In this document: piece by piece, positions 9,383-19,446 of the stretch
Layout of the letters: every line of letters starts with the position of its first letter
How positions within the stretch are numbered: the first letter of the stretch is position 1
NCBI GenBank assembly: GCA_933822405.4
Contig: CAKOGP040001714.1
Coordinates: 248,001 to 312,000, forward strand
Direction: 5' to 3'
DNA from: Cylindrotheca closterium
Taxonomy: Eukaryota > Bacillariophyta > Bacillariophyceae > Bacillariales > Bacillariaceae
Length of the DNA stretch: 64,000 nt
Position numbers and translations under genes: made by a program
The notes under the pieces: model-generated
The model's input: only the letters and a program-made list of their open reading frames with translations
Told to the model about the DNA's origin: nothing
Databases searched by the model: none

Positions 9383-11248
9383 CTAAGCTTCATGTTCGGA
9401 GCGAGCTTCTCGCCTTTCTTTCTTTTTCTTTTTGGTAAAGCCTCGTTTCCTTGAAAACGCCTTCTTTACTTTGCCCCTAGTTTTCCCTTCTCCCTCTTCG
9501 TCTTCTTCATCATCCGGGGTGTCCATGACATCACCTTCTAGTACCATTCGTTCTTGCTGCTCCTCTGCCTGGATCAATACTTCTACCAGCTCGGCTTCCA
9601 CAGAGTTGTAAAACACAATGCCTCGTCCAGTCCGCTGTCCTGCTCTTCCACATCGACCCATGCGATGCAAATGGGAAACGACATTGCCTGCAAACTGAAG
9701 CTGCACAACCACATTGACACCTGGGACATCGAGACCACGGCTTGCCAAGTCAGTACAGACTAGAACGGGAACAGTATCCTCCGCATCTGGTTCGTCTTTG
9801 TTGTATCGGCGGAAGCGGTCCAAGTTTGTGGATCGTTCTCCAAGCTTGATCTTGGCATGGAAAGGAACCGAAGAAACACCAGCCCGCTCGAGCGCTCCAT
9901 GGGCCCCTTCCACATCATCAACACTGTTTACAAAGAGCATTAGTTTTTCTCCTTTCAGTCCACCTTCTTCCGGTGTTATCTGCAACATTTCTTGCAGTAG
10001 TTCCATTCTTTCCTTCTTGGTTTCAATTTCTTTCCACACAGTAGATTGGGCAAGTCCATAGTGCTTAGCATTGTGCATTCCCTCCATTTGAATCTGTTCC
10101 GAGTATGGGAATTTCTTTTGAAGATAAGCATCTACGCTGCGAAGCCCCATATCTGGTAGAGTGGCAGCACAAAAGACGTGCTGGGTCTTGGCAGCTCCGT
10201 AGGCTGGGTCCAAGCGATCTGCCCGCTTGAATCCAAGCAAGACATTCTCCAGTTGTCGAATGTAACCTCCATCTAGCAACATGTCCGCTTCATCAATGAT
10301 CAAAGTCTGAATGTCAGCAAACATTTCAATATGTTTGGGTGATGGTCCCAAAGGCCCCACTGCTGCCGGCGTCGAAATGATCAAATCAATGGGAGGTTCA
10401 GTTCCACCCAAGGCTTTGGTTTCTCGAAAGGGCCGAAAGTCGAGGGGTTCTGCGAGTCCACCAGGCATGATTGCGATTCGAACCGTTGTGGCAGGATCGG
10501 CAATACTGCTGCTGCTACTGCTGCTGCTTGATACTGAAGAGTTAATCAAGACATCACTTTCACTATCACCGCACAATGGAACTGCCATGCGAACGACCTG
10601 TTGCACCAATTCCTTGTTGGGCACGAGGATCAAAGCACGGGCATAATCGTACTGGAGGGCCGCCTCTTCGCCGTTGGCAATCTTTTGCTTTTGTTGTAAA
10701 ATATCGTCCAATAGTGGCAACAAATAACTCAGAGTCTTGCCCGATCCAGTTTCCGCACCAATGGTAACCCCCTTGGTGCCTTCTCGTAGGGCGGAAAAGG
10801 AACTGGCTTGGACTTGAGTAGGTTTCTCCAACCCAGCCTTTTGCAGTCTCTCTAGTAAAATGGGAGATTGGATTCCCATGGACTCGAACGAGCTCACTTC
10901 GGTGGCAAAGAAGTCTTCCTCCGCTGCGGTCGATGAAAATAGACGCACGGACGAGGATGCGCCCATGCGATGATATTGCCTAGAACTGGCCACTGCTGCT
11001 GTTGCAGAAGTGAATCGATTTCGATGCTGTATTCTATGACCAAGAGAGTTTCCTGATATTGAGTCAGTACTTGGCAATGATGATGATAGACATCTGGTTC
11101 CTACACATTGTCTTTGTATGGAAGATGATGCTGCTCGATGAGAGAATGCATTGGCGTGATGTGCAAACGAATGAATCAATCGCGTCGTTGTTCCCATGAT
11201 GATTAACAAGAAGCACACAAATGATGCGTTGGTAACTCCAGTAGACAT
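9383..11248 (-). CDS. DEAD-box RNA helicase, probably organelle (plastid) targeted
   Basis: A 621-residue, single-exon ATP-dependent RNA helicase. Motifs in order: a Q-motif-like region at 120-147 ending PTQVQ, Walker A AETGSGKT at 165-172, PNKEL (motif Ia), STPAA (Ib), DEAD at 319-322, AAT in place of the usual SAT at 361-363, and in the second RecA domain CTDLASRGLD and HRMGRCGRAGQ. A poly-Ser insert sits at 238-248. The N terminus has a hydrophobic signal-like segment (9-20) followed by ANAFSHRAA at 32-40. This resembles the diatom bipartite plastid signal with its cleavage-site Phe; targeting is inferred. The C terminus is acidic, then very basic (KKKKKERREAR), typical of RNA-binding tails. 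A divergent gene starts 181 bp upstream, so a bidirectional promoter is likely. Confidence 0.92.
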   Translation of the reverse strand: MSTGVTNASFVCFLLIIMGTTTRLIHSFAHHANAFSHRAASSSIQRQCVGTRCLSSSLPSTDSISGNSLGHRIQHRNRFTSATAAVASSRQYHRMGASSSVRLFSSTAAEEDFFATEVSSFESMGIQSPILLERLQKAGLEKPTQVQASSFSALREGTKGVTIGAETGSGKTLSYLLPLLDDILQQKQKIANGEEAALQYDYARALILVPNKELVQQVVRMAVPLCGDSESDVLINSSVSSSSSSSSSIADPATTVRIAIMPGGLAEPLDFRPFRETKALGGTEPPIDLIISTPAAVGPLGPSPKHIEMFADIQTLIIDEADMLLDGGYIRQLENVLLGFKRADRLDPAYGAAKTQHVFCAATLPDMGLRSVDAYLQKKFPYSEQIQMEGMHNAKHYGLAQSTVWKEIETKKERMELLQEMLQITPEEGGLKGEKLMLFVNSVDDVEGAHGALERAGVSSVPFHAKIKLGERSTNLDRFRRYNKDEPDAEDTVPVLVCTDLASRGLDVPGVNVVVQLQFAGNVVSHLHRMGRCGRAGQRTGRGIVFYNSVEAELVEVLIQAEEQQERMVLEGDVMDTPDDEEDEEGEGKTRGKVKKAFSRKRGFTKKKKKERREARSEHEA

Positions 11249-11429
11249 GAAATACGACTGTCTCTTCCTCTCTGTCAGGATTTTTCGTGCAACCTTCTGA
11301 CTGGTCTCGTCACTAGTAGGATGTGAATGTAAAGATGTTGGGATTGATGGAATAGAAAAGGGAAGCTTTTTGTGTTGATGGCTTGGATCACTGGACGTCT
11401 TGCAAAGGTCAGACGGTCCGTCATAAAAT

Positions 11430-11869
11430 ATGTCCGTTTTCAGTTGTGTCGGACGGACGTCAATGTCCGACTTTCAAATCGTTGAAAGTGACGACGACAC
11501 ATCACCAAGAATGGAAAATGGTGAGTCAACACCCCACGATCACAACAGTTGCTATACAATGATGATGATATCCAAGTGCCATGTAGCCTGCAACATTTAT
11601 CTTTCTGCAGGACTTCCAATATATCGCAACGTTTTGGAGCGATTGCTAGTCGACGCACAGCAACAACAACCAAAATTGCAGCACGGCCTGGTGATCCATG
11701 CCTTTGCCGATACCCAGTACGATCGAACTTCCTTTCATTTGGCAGGATCCCCTTGGGCCATTGTAAGTTTGGCTACAAGCATCACCAGTAATGCCATGCA
11801 AGTCTTGGCTCCTTTGAAACTACAACGAGAGCAGCAGTCATCCGACACAAGTACAAGTTCTCCCAAACG

Positions 11870-11901
<32 letters not shown>

Positions 11902-12794
11902 ACCTGGAACATCCAACTGTGGGCATTGTCGATCATATTTCCATTCTGCCAATAGGCGATACTTGTGAAAAAGTGACACGGGATGATTGGCTAGAATATT
12001 ACAATAAAAGCGCTGAACATAGAGAGAAGAACAATACGAGCTTGTTGCCAAAGTCGGATGAATTATTATCAGTGTCATTGCCAACGACCACCGTGCCTTC
12101 GGGATGGGTCGCCTGGACAATTGGTTGGAATCTACTGCACCGAGAGAATATGCCAGTTGATGTATTGTACTATGGCCATGCCCATCCTACGGAAAAGCCA
12201 TTGGCTGAAGTTCGTCGGGAAAAGACCAACTTTTTTCGTTCCCCACCAGCAACAGCAAGTAGTAATGATGATATTGGCAATAGCAGCAGCGACGGTGGTA
12301 ACGACGCCACTGGTCAAACCCCTAAAGCACCAACAATGTCACCACCCATCCCACCATCCATGGGACAATGCACTATTGGTGCCCCTCCTCATTTTGTCGA
12401 AAATTACAACCTTCGCTTGACGACCAAATGCTCCAAGACATTGGCCCGATCCCTCACCAGGGCTGTCCGCGAAAAAGATGGTGGCTTGCCCTCTGTGGAA
12501 GCACTGACATTGCCATATGGAAGTCAAGATCGGTTTGAAGTGGCGTGCAACCTGCTGAATCCAAAGGACTCGACATCCTCCCAAGATGTTGATGTGCAAG
12601 TGGCTCGATTTTGGAAGGAGCAGAACCTCGATCCCAAAGAATATTTGGAAGTTGCCTATCGCGTGGGAACCACGGAACAACAGTGTTTACAAGTTTTACT
12701 AGAAAATTGTCAGTCCAGGGAAGAGCTAGAAAGACATGATGAGAGTGTCCGAGTTCGATTTCTGGCTTGTTTTCAGTCGGATGATGATTCATGA
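11430..12794 (+). CDS. Formiminotransferase-like folate-binding protein with poly-Gln insert
   Basis: A 454-residue protein matching the formiminotransferase domain of formimidoyltransferase-cyclodeaminase and its plant homologues. Signatures seen: KCHVACNIYLS, a DTQYDRTSFHLAG segment, HPTVGIVDHISILPIGD, YYGHAHPTEKPLAEVRR, and near the C terminus NYNLRLTTKCSK and FEVACNLLNP. No cyclodeaminase domain follows, as in plants. In animals the enzyme moves a formimino group from formiminoglutamate to tetrahydrofolate; the role of standalone algal forms is unknown to me. A CAA microsatellite at about 11871-11900 encodes ~10 Gln inside the domain, next to another low-complexity insert (SSNDDIGNSSSDGG). 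The true start may be at 11430 or at one of the later Met codons before KCHVACN. Confidence 0.85.
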
Positions 12795-13027
12795 TGATGA
12801 TGATTCATTCATTCGACACGTCTATATAACATAACTAGCTGACACTAGGGCCTATGGTTCATTTTTCGTTTGGAAAATATACTTTCTTGTTTGGCGCATG
12901 ATGATGGCAACGTATCGGATTATCGCAGTTCTACCAATGCTTCGGAGTATTTATCTCTACAAAACACTCGTTCATCCTTACGACCGTATCGTTCCTCCGA
13001 TCGTCCAGGTTTCACGATGATACCCTT

Positions 13028-15067
13028 TCACTTCCCGTCTCTGTCTTCAGTTGTATCTTGTTCAGTCCCATCATCATCTATATCTCCAACAGAAACAGGA
13101 CTGTAATCCTTTGGAGCGCTATTCCTCGAGAACAAGACAGCAAACAAGATTCCTACCACAAGGACGGTGGCTCCAACGCAAATCATAATGACGGTATCAA
13201 TGTTGGCGACCTTCCATCTCGAAAACGTAAAGTCGGGCTCGCCAATAAAAAGCGTGGACATCATACCGGTATCTTCATGAGCCAAAAAGTGGCAATGGAA
13301 GAGTGTTTTTCCAGTGTGATTTCCGTACTTGACCCAGATACGAGCTCGGCCGTTGGGTGGTAACACAACTGTATCACGCCATAGGCCTGGCTCAAAGTCC
13401 ATAACAGACTTGAGAACCGGGTACGTTTCAGCGGATAGTTCGCTACCCATTTCAATGACTTGGAATCGGTTGACATGAATGTGGAAAGGATGGACATTGT
13501 GATTACCATTGATGAGAACATACTCGCGTGCCTCTCCAGGGTGAGCCAAAAAGTCAAGACGATCCGGAGAAAAGGCCTTTCCATTCACAAAGTATTGTGG
13601 AAATGGTGCCTTGTTGCGATCGGCTCCCATGGAAAAGACAATGGTTTCCGATTTCACAAGTTCATGCGCTTGGATGGATTTGCTTTCATCATAACCAGGT
13701 GTGAAGATCATATCATCAATAGGAATGGAAGGTTTTGGTGCCGATTCATCGTCGGTGACACGAATGGTTGCAAGTGTTTGATTCTGCCATTTGGAGATAG
13801 TGAGAGAAACAAGATTACAAAAGGCATGTTAGATGATTTGATTCATTCAATATTCAGAAATGACATAGAAAAGACTTACATGTGGGTGGCCACGCATGCC
13901 AAAGAACTGCATGCCATCAATTCCGTGTTGGCGAATGACATAGTTTCCAGGTTTGTCAAACTGCAACAAAATTTCATTTCGTTGGCCTCCTGCCAAGACT
14001 GCAATGTGCTTTCGACTGGGCTTGCGGAACATGACACCATCAACACCAATGACCCAAAAGTCCAATCCAGCGTCATCCCAGAACTCCTCTTCACGTCCAT
14101 CCTCGTAAACAATGAAAGTGTTTTCGTTTTCAATGGTTGCGCAAAGAACTCGAAGGTGAAGAACTTGTCCAGTGGCAGTCTCGAAGGTTGGGTTCATCTC
14201 TCCATTGACCAAGAAAGGATGAATCTTGGAAAGGGTGGTCTGGCCTTCAAGGAATTCATCCACTTCAATGTTGTGGGTGTCCTTGTCAACGTTCTGGAAG
14301 GCTGGATCCCAAATGACAAAGTCTTTGGTGGTGGTAATTCCATATCCTCCGAGTTCACTCTCAAGAGTTCCACCGTCCACATGAAGCAAACCAAACATTC
14401 CTCCCCAAAGCTGGACAGCAGAGGATCCATGAAGATGCGGATGATACCAGTACTGTCCTTCGGGGTGGTGTTCTGGCACGTTGAATTTGTAACAATAACA
14501 TTCGCCTGGATCAATCTTGATGTGAGGAGCATCGGGGTTGTGGGTACCCACTGGATCAAACATGTGCACTTCCACATCCAATCCATGCACATGAAGGTTG
14601 GTGGAATCAAAGTGACCGGGGATGTTGGGAGTGTCCACCAACATGCGAGATGGATCATCCACGGGCAATTGGTAGTATTTGTACTTGATGGCTTCTCCTG
14701 GCTTTTGGAGTCTGACCCAGTAGTCTGCGGCAGTGGGTGGGGTAGGACCAATGTCGGAAGAATCCATTTCGTTGCTAAGCTTGATCCACAGGGATTGGCC
14801 CGGTTTGACCCGCATCGTGGGACCCATAAAGCGAGACTCTGGGAAACCATCAATGCCTCGATTGTCATCCGTTCCAGACTTGTAGAATCGGCCACGATAA
14901 GTGTAGTTCATCAACTTGACGGTTTCCACAGTGCTGACAAGATCATAGTTCACATCGCCTCCATTGCAGGGATCGTCACAGGAAATGTAGTCTGTGGCTG
15001 CTTCAGCAACCATCAGGCTGCAGAGAAGGCTGAGGGCAATGAGCATAAGGGGACTCTTCGACTTCAT
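13028..15067 (-). CDS. Membrane-anchored multicopper oxidase, copy 1
   Basis: Exon 1 is 13880-15067 and exon 2 is 13028-13783, with a 96-bp intron (13784-13879) joining GHPH to NQTLATI in frame: 647 residues. The ATG at 15067 is chosen because a clean signal peptide follows (MKSKSPLMLIALSLL...AEA). All four copper-ligand motifs are present: HVHG at 159-162, HPHLH at 209-213, HPFHIH at 494-499 and HCHFLAHEDTGM at 559-570, with Met as the axial type-1 ligand. A single transmembrane helix (about 592-614) near the end anchors it with the oxidase outside. Such enzymes couple substrate oxidation to reduction of O2 to water; a ferroxidase role in iron uptake is possible but not shown. The cytoplasmic tail is acidic (GDIDDDGTEQ). 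A near-identical copy lies about 40 kb away. A long frame on the opposite strand (13460-15094) is a shadow. Confidence 0.92.
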
Positions 15068-16425
15068 GATTTCAGTTCTAGAGTGGAAGTTTAGAGTTCG
15101 CGTTTGCTTTGGTTGGAAGATCTTACTAGACAATAAGATTCAGGGAAATGGAAAATGAGACGAGCAATTGAGAGATTGATTCTTCAGATGATACAGATGA
15201 TAATTTTTCGCTTCTGCTTTGTTTTATGACTTCTTGGAAGATCTTACTAGACAAAGAATGAGACAAGCAATTGGTTGATTCTTCTTCTGTAGGTATTCAG
15301 TTGATACCTTTCTGTGCTTCTGATCTTGTTTTGTGAGGACAAGAAATGTTACTTTTGATCATCTGCTGCTGCAACTGCAGAAGATATTTCGCTGACCCAA
15401 TGTAATCAACTATGGTTGAGATAATAGAGTCATAGCGGTAATGGAAATGATATACAATACAGTACTTGTGTATTATTGACAGTCATTGAAATCGGACTCG
15501 AAATGATTCCGGATATAATATGGTGGTCCAATGAAAATTTTGGAATACAGAAATTGCGCTTTTCTTATTCAAAATAATACCTGTATTCGATCCATCGATC
15601 ACAACTTACTCTATACTGGTAGCTAGCTCGCTTATTGTAGAGTGCGCTTTTGGCAAAATTGTTGATATTCTCCTGCAGCAGCAGTTTGAAGCACCTATCC
15701 GATACATGAAACTCTGCACTGGGTTTGGATCACTACACATGTGGCACGTGGCAGGTGACTGAGAGTTGTAAACCTGAGCCGTTGGCAGTTTTCCATCCGT
15801 TCAAAACTGGGAAATTGATGTGACGAGTTCTGGATGGTTGCTGATGCCATGAAGTCCCCCCTGGAGAATTTGAAAAGGCTGCCTCGGGCCGCGTATATGA
15901 GAAGTAGGAATCGTCCTTATAAATTAAAATGGCAAAGGAATCTTTCTGGCTGGACACTCGAATGGATGCATGGTGGCTGCGTTTCGATTGCTGTCCATTC
16001 CTTTGACATGCCTGCAGGAGTGGGATGGCATGCACAATCATCATACAATGCCACACTGATTGCTTTGGTCCATGGTACAAATAACAATAGTTGTGTCCTA
16101 CCATGGTAACTTTTTTTTCGTTCAGCAGAAACCACTCAATATACGTCCTTTCCAAAGCATAACACTGGCACTTCTGTCGGAGCGGCGGGATGGACGAATA
16201 TTTTGGTCCAAATAATACAGTCGCTCAAGGAATTTTTATCCGCGGGTTTATAAAATTACGGTGTGGTTGAAGAAATCAGTCGTTTCTACTTGAGAGCATG
16301 TCCAGTCTCACCGGTAGGAGCCAAATAGGATATATCAGCTTCGTCTTTGTTACGAGCAATGAATAGGACTTTGTTCATGTACAGTTAGTCGTGCGAGAAG
16401 GGCTCGGTAATTTATGATCGACCTT
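15068..16425. repeat. Duplicated MCO upstream region, local re-duplication and foldback repeat
   Basis: The stretch 15068-15425 matches the upstream DNA of MCO copy 2 (54825-55075). Relative to that copy it has an extra partial repeat of the segment around TTGGAAGATCTTACTAGACAA (15111-15131 and again near 15235-15255). A foldback element lies at about 15490-15610. From 15610 to 16425 I see no gene; a 140-codon frame at 15733-16155 lacks an ATG at its start and any family resemblance. Confidence 0.55.
15490..15610 (+). repeat. Foldback repeat, copy 1
   Basis: The sequence GGACTCGAAATGATTCCGG...TTGGAATACAGAAATTGCG...CTGTATTCGATC..ATCGAT is shared with 19270-19375 and, inverted and more diverged, with 22560-22675. 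GAATACAG and CTGTATTC form an inverted pair about 35 bp apart, like a small MITE or foldback element. Confidence 0.55.
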
Positions 16426-18666
16426 TCATTCTTCCAATGTTTGCAGCAAAGAACAAATTGCATGATTCAGGGACACGCGCTCATGGACAGGGGCCATCAA
16501 AGACTCCCCAACAACTCGGAGTTTCGTCGTTTTCCTGCTGTCAAGGGTGTCTTCCCCAAGGCTCACATGGCGACTGCAGTCATTCCAAGCGCATAAAATG
16601 GTTGCGCCCACGGAGTAGCTGTCGGTTTCGCGACTGTGAGGAAGCATTTTCTCTCTAAGTTCAGGAGCCTCGAAATCCCTTGTTGCCTTGCAGTATTTTG
16701 CTCCTTCAACCAGTTGGGCGTGGCCAAAGTCAATCAAATAAACTTGACGACGCGACGAGTGCCATCGAAGGTTGTTCGGCTTGATATCACAATGTAGAAT
16801 ACGAGCATTCTCGTGCAGTTTGCTGACAACGCGCATTAATGCCAATGAAAATTCAAGAAGCTCGTCAACGGACGACACTGGGGACGATTCGATGTACTCC
16901 GTCGCCAACACTTCAAAGTTGATGTCATGTAGACTGAAAGGTACCACATCATCGGTAATCATTTTTGCAACCGCAATATCATGATTTTGAGCTTCTTTCA
17001 AGAATCGCATTTCATTCCTTACATCGTCAAAGCCTCCTTCATCTTGGCGCCATAGTTTTAGAAAGCATTCTACCCCCGTGCTTGCATGAGTGGCATGAAA
17101 ATAATAAGGCGAAGTTCCCTGATATGCGACGTTGAAATCCTCGCCAATGAAAATGGGCCGAGGCCACGGATGCTCAATGGCACAAAACAACCCGCCGCAT
17201 CTTGCCGCTTGACGAGCGAGATCGTCCTTGTCCTTGTCTTCGTCACCACTATTTGTTCTTTTCCTTCTCTGTGATATATTTGGCGTTTCCATTTCTCTAC
17301 TAGTACTAGAACTAGTACTAGTACTGAAACCCGTCCTTGTTGAAACAAAGACACTTGGAAACGTTTGCCTACTTCTCGCCAAGGTTTTTTTGTGTTTTTC
17401 CATTCCTGCTTTATTCTCCTCCGCGCTAAATGCTTTCTTGATGTTGTGCAGCATGACACAGAGAGCGACAAAAAGATTGGTTCGTTCCTCATTCGAATTC
17501 AAGTCGAAGCCTCCTACAGATGACACTGTTGGGATTTTCTCTACATTTTCTCTGCTAGTCTTTCCGACTTCTTTCCTGTCCTGTTGTCGAAAGTGGGCAG
17601 CATGCAGAGTCGCTGTATGACCCTTTCCAATGATAAAGGGAAAATACAAATTTGAAGTATTTGTGCCTTGTCTTTCCAGCGCTATCAATGTAGAAAGGAG
17701 CATTGCTGTGCACTTTTCCTCATCGACTATTGTAGCGTTACGCCTTGTATAAAGGGTTCTTAGCTCCATCATGGCAAATGGGTCGCAACCAGAGTCCATC
17801 GAGCTCACTGCATCAGGTTTGGCTTGAAAGTCGCCATACCGCCAAGCGTTCTCGTCTGGCGTTTCGCGAAAGAGACACGGTAGCGATGGCCTGACCATTT
17901 GATCGGCTTTGTAGTCTCCTGCCTTGGAGCAAGCAGAAAGAAGCAAAGCGGAGAACACGTTGTAGATGAATTGTTGCAGAAACATCTTGCCCACCACGTC
18001 CTCGTAGTGAATATGCTTCCGCATTAGGACATGCTTCCGCATTAGGAATTCTAAGGATACTTCAAAGCTTTTGGTTCAAAAGACGCCATCAAGGGTTTCA
18101 ACGCATCTAGAAAACAAGCTTTTGTTGCTTCGTCCATTTCACCATCCTTATCAAATGTTAGACCATCTTGTGTCACTTTCTTCCATATAGCTTCATATCC
18201 ATCCAACTCTTTCAAATTCATAGAAAACTGCCACCACTTGTTACAGTCTAAGCTTGCATTATTCATCTCATAGCTGAGTCGCGACATCAAAAGGCCTTGA
18301 TCTCGTGTGTACCAAAGATTGGAGGGAACGATGACATTGGCATTAGACTGGTCTGCGAATGTTCACAAGGGATCCTTGTCGGGCATTGTTCAATCTCTCG
18401 TCCAAAATGCTCTTTTCGGCCCTCAGTTGATTCTCTTTGGTCCTCAGATGATTCCCTATTTTCATCAAATGAATTTCTTCTTCCACAAGAAACTCTGCTC
18501 GCTTCTCCTTTTTTACATCCTTTGAACCCTGATACGCATTTTGGAAGTACGCGTCGGTGTCATCATTTTGTATAGCATCCTTGCATTTTTTCACCTTGTC
18601 TTCACATTCTTTCAGGTCGTTCTCACAAGCTTCCAGCTTCGCTATTTCCGCTTTGATGTCGTTCAT
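16426..18666 (-). pseudogene. Coiled-coil / nuclease-like / protein-kinase gene broken by two compensating frameshifts
   Basis: Three consecutive minus-strand pieces look like one protein. Piece 1 (18343-18666, ATG at 18666) is a coiled coil (NDIKAEIAKLEACENDLKE). Piece 2 (18051 to about 18330) is Trp-rich (NLWYTRDQGLL, KWWQFSMNLKELDGYEAIW) and lies one frame over. Piece 3 (16426-18042, 538 codons from the ATG at 18042) is back in the frame of piece 1. Piece 3 has KPDAV and a MELRTLY segment about 16 residues later, reminiscent of a PD-(D/E)XK nuclease with Arg for Lys. Then comes a protein kinase domain: FLKLW (~327), ILHCDIKPNN (~415, HCD for HRD), LIDFGHAQ, FEAPE. This order recalls Crinkler-type effectors, in which nuclease-like and kinase domains are fused. 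It could be a pseudogene, a gene with unrecognised introns, or hold assembly errors. An in-frame 18-bp direct repeat sits at the start of piece 3. Confidence 0.6.
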
Positions 18667-19446
18667 GCTATGCTAATTCTGTACAATGCTGCATGTTCCA
18701 GCCAGAATAAATAAACCTTCAGCGCCCTCCGCTCATCCACTGCTGGTCGATCGTGATTGTGATCGTGTTCGTGATCCGGTGGGTACCTTGTCTGCAAAGT
18801 GGCCCGTCTTCTTTTCCCATGGCAGCTTTGCTTACTACTTTGTGGGTGTGCACGTAAAAACTGAGATGTACGGTGGGGTTTGGTATTCGGGTGTCAGAAA
18901 TTAAGCTATTTTTATAGTATACATTTGCCTCTAGCTCCGTGTCGCATCATGTCGCAGTTGACAACATATAAATAAATTCATCGTCGTTTTTCGGCCGACT
19001 GACTCAATCGACCGTTTGTTCGACTCAGTCGACTTCTGTTTCTTCTGTTTTAGCCTTTACGGCACGTTATGTCGACCCTACCCTGTACACTAACACTATT
19101 GATTATCTTGCCTATGATTTTGTACCTGATGCGGTAAGTATAATATATATATATATAATGCGATGCCACACGATGCAGCAATAATGAAGGGAGGACGCAC
19201 TGTGCAATATTATCGAATTGATGATGATTCCGGGTCTACACTACAGTACACGTACACGTGTACTGTGTACAGTATATGCGGGTGGAGTCAAATGAAAAAA
19301 TTGGAATACAGAAATTGCGATTTTATTTTCGAAAATAAAATCTGTATTCGATCAATCGAATCGATTACAACTTCAAACTGTGTATATAGTGAAGTGTTTT
19401 TGTTGTTGTTGTTTGTTGTCAAAGCCAAACCACAAACGCCAAAACC
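18667..19446. other. Intergenic gap with dinucleotide tract and foldback repeat
   Basis: No gene supported. It holds a TA dinucleotide tract near 19141-19158, nested palindromes around 19243-19275 (CAGTACACGTACACGTGTACTG), and foldback repeat copy 2 (about 19270-19375), which ends about 70 bp before the next gene. Confidence 0.5.
19270..19375 (+). repeat. Foldback repeat, copy 2, with perfect 24-bp palindrome
   Basis: The sequence runs TTGGAATACAGAAATTGCG, then a perfect 24-bp palindrome whose left arm is GATTTTATTTTC, then TGTATTCGATCAATCGAATCG. The outer GAATACAGA and TCTGTATTC arms pair as well, giving a long potential hairpin. It is related to copy 1 at 15490-15610. Confidence 0.6.

Noticed and set aside
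13460..15094. 544-codon open frame on the plus strand across MCO copy 1 (and 438 codons at 53535-54851 across copy 2)
   Set aside because: It lies wholly antisense to a well-supported oxidase with all copper motifs and splice sites; the length follows from codon use on the other strand.
15733..16155. 140-codon minus-strand frame
   Set aside because: No ATG at its start, no family resemblance and no splice partner seen.
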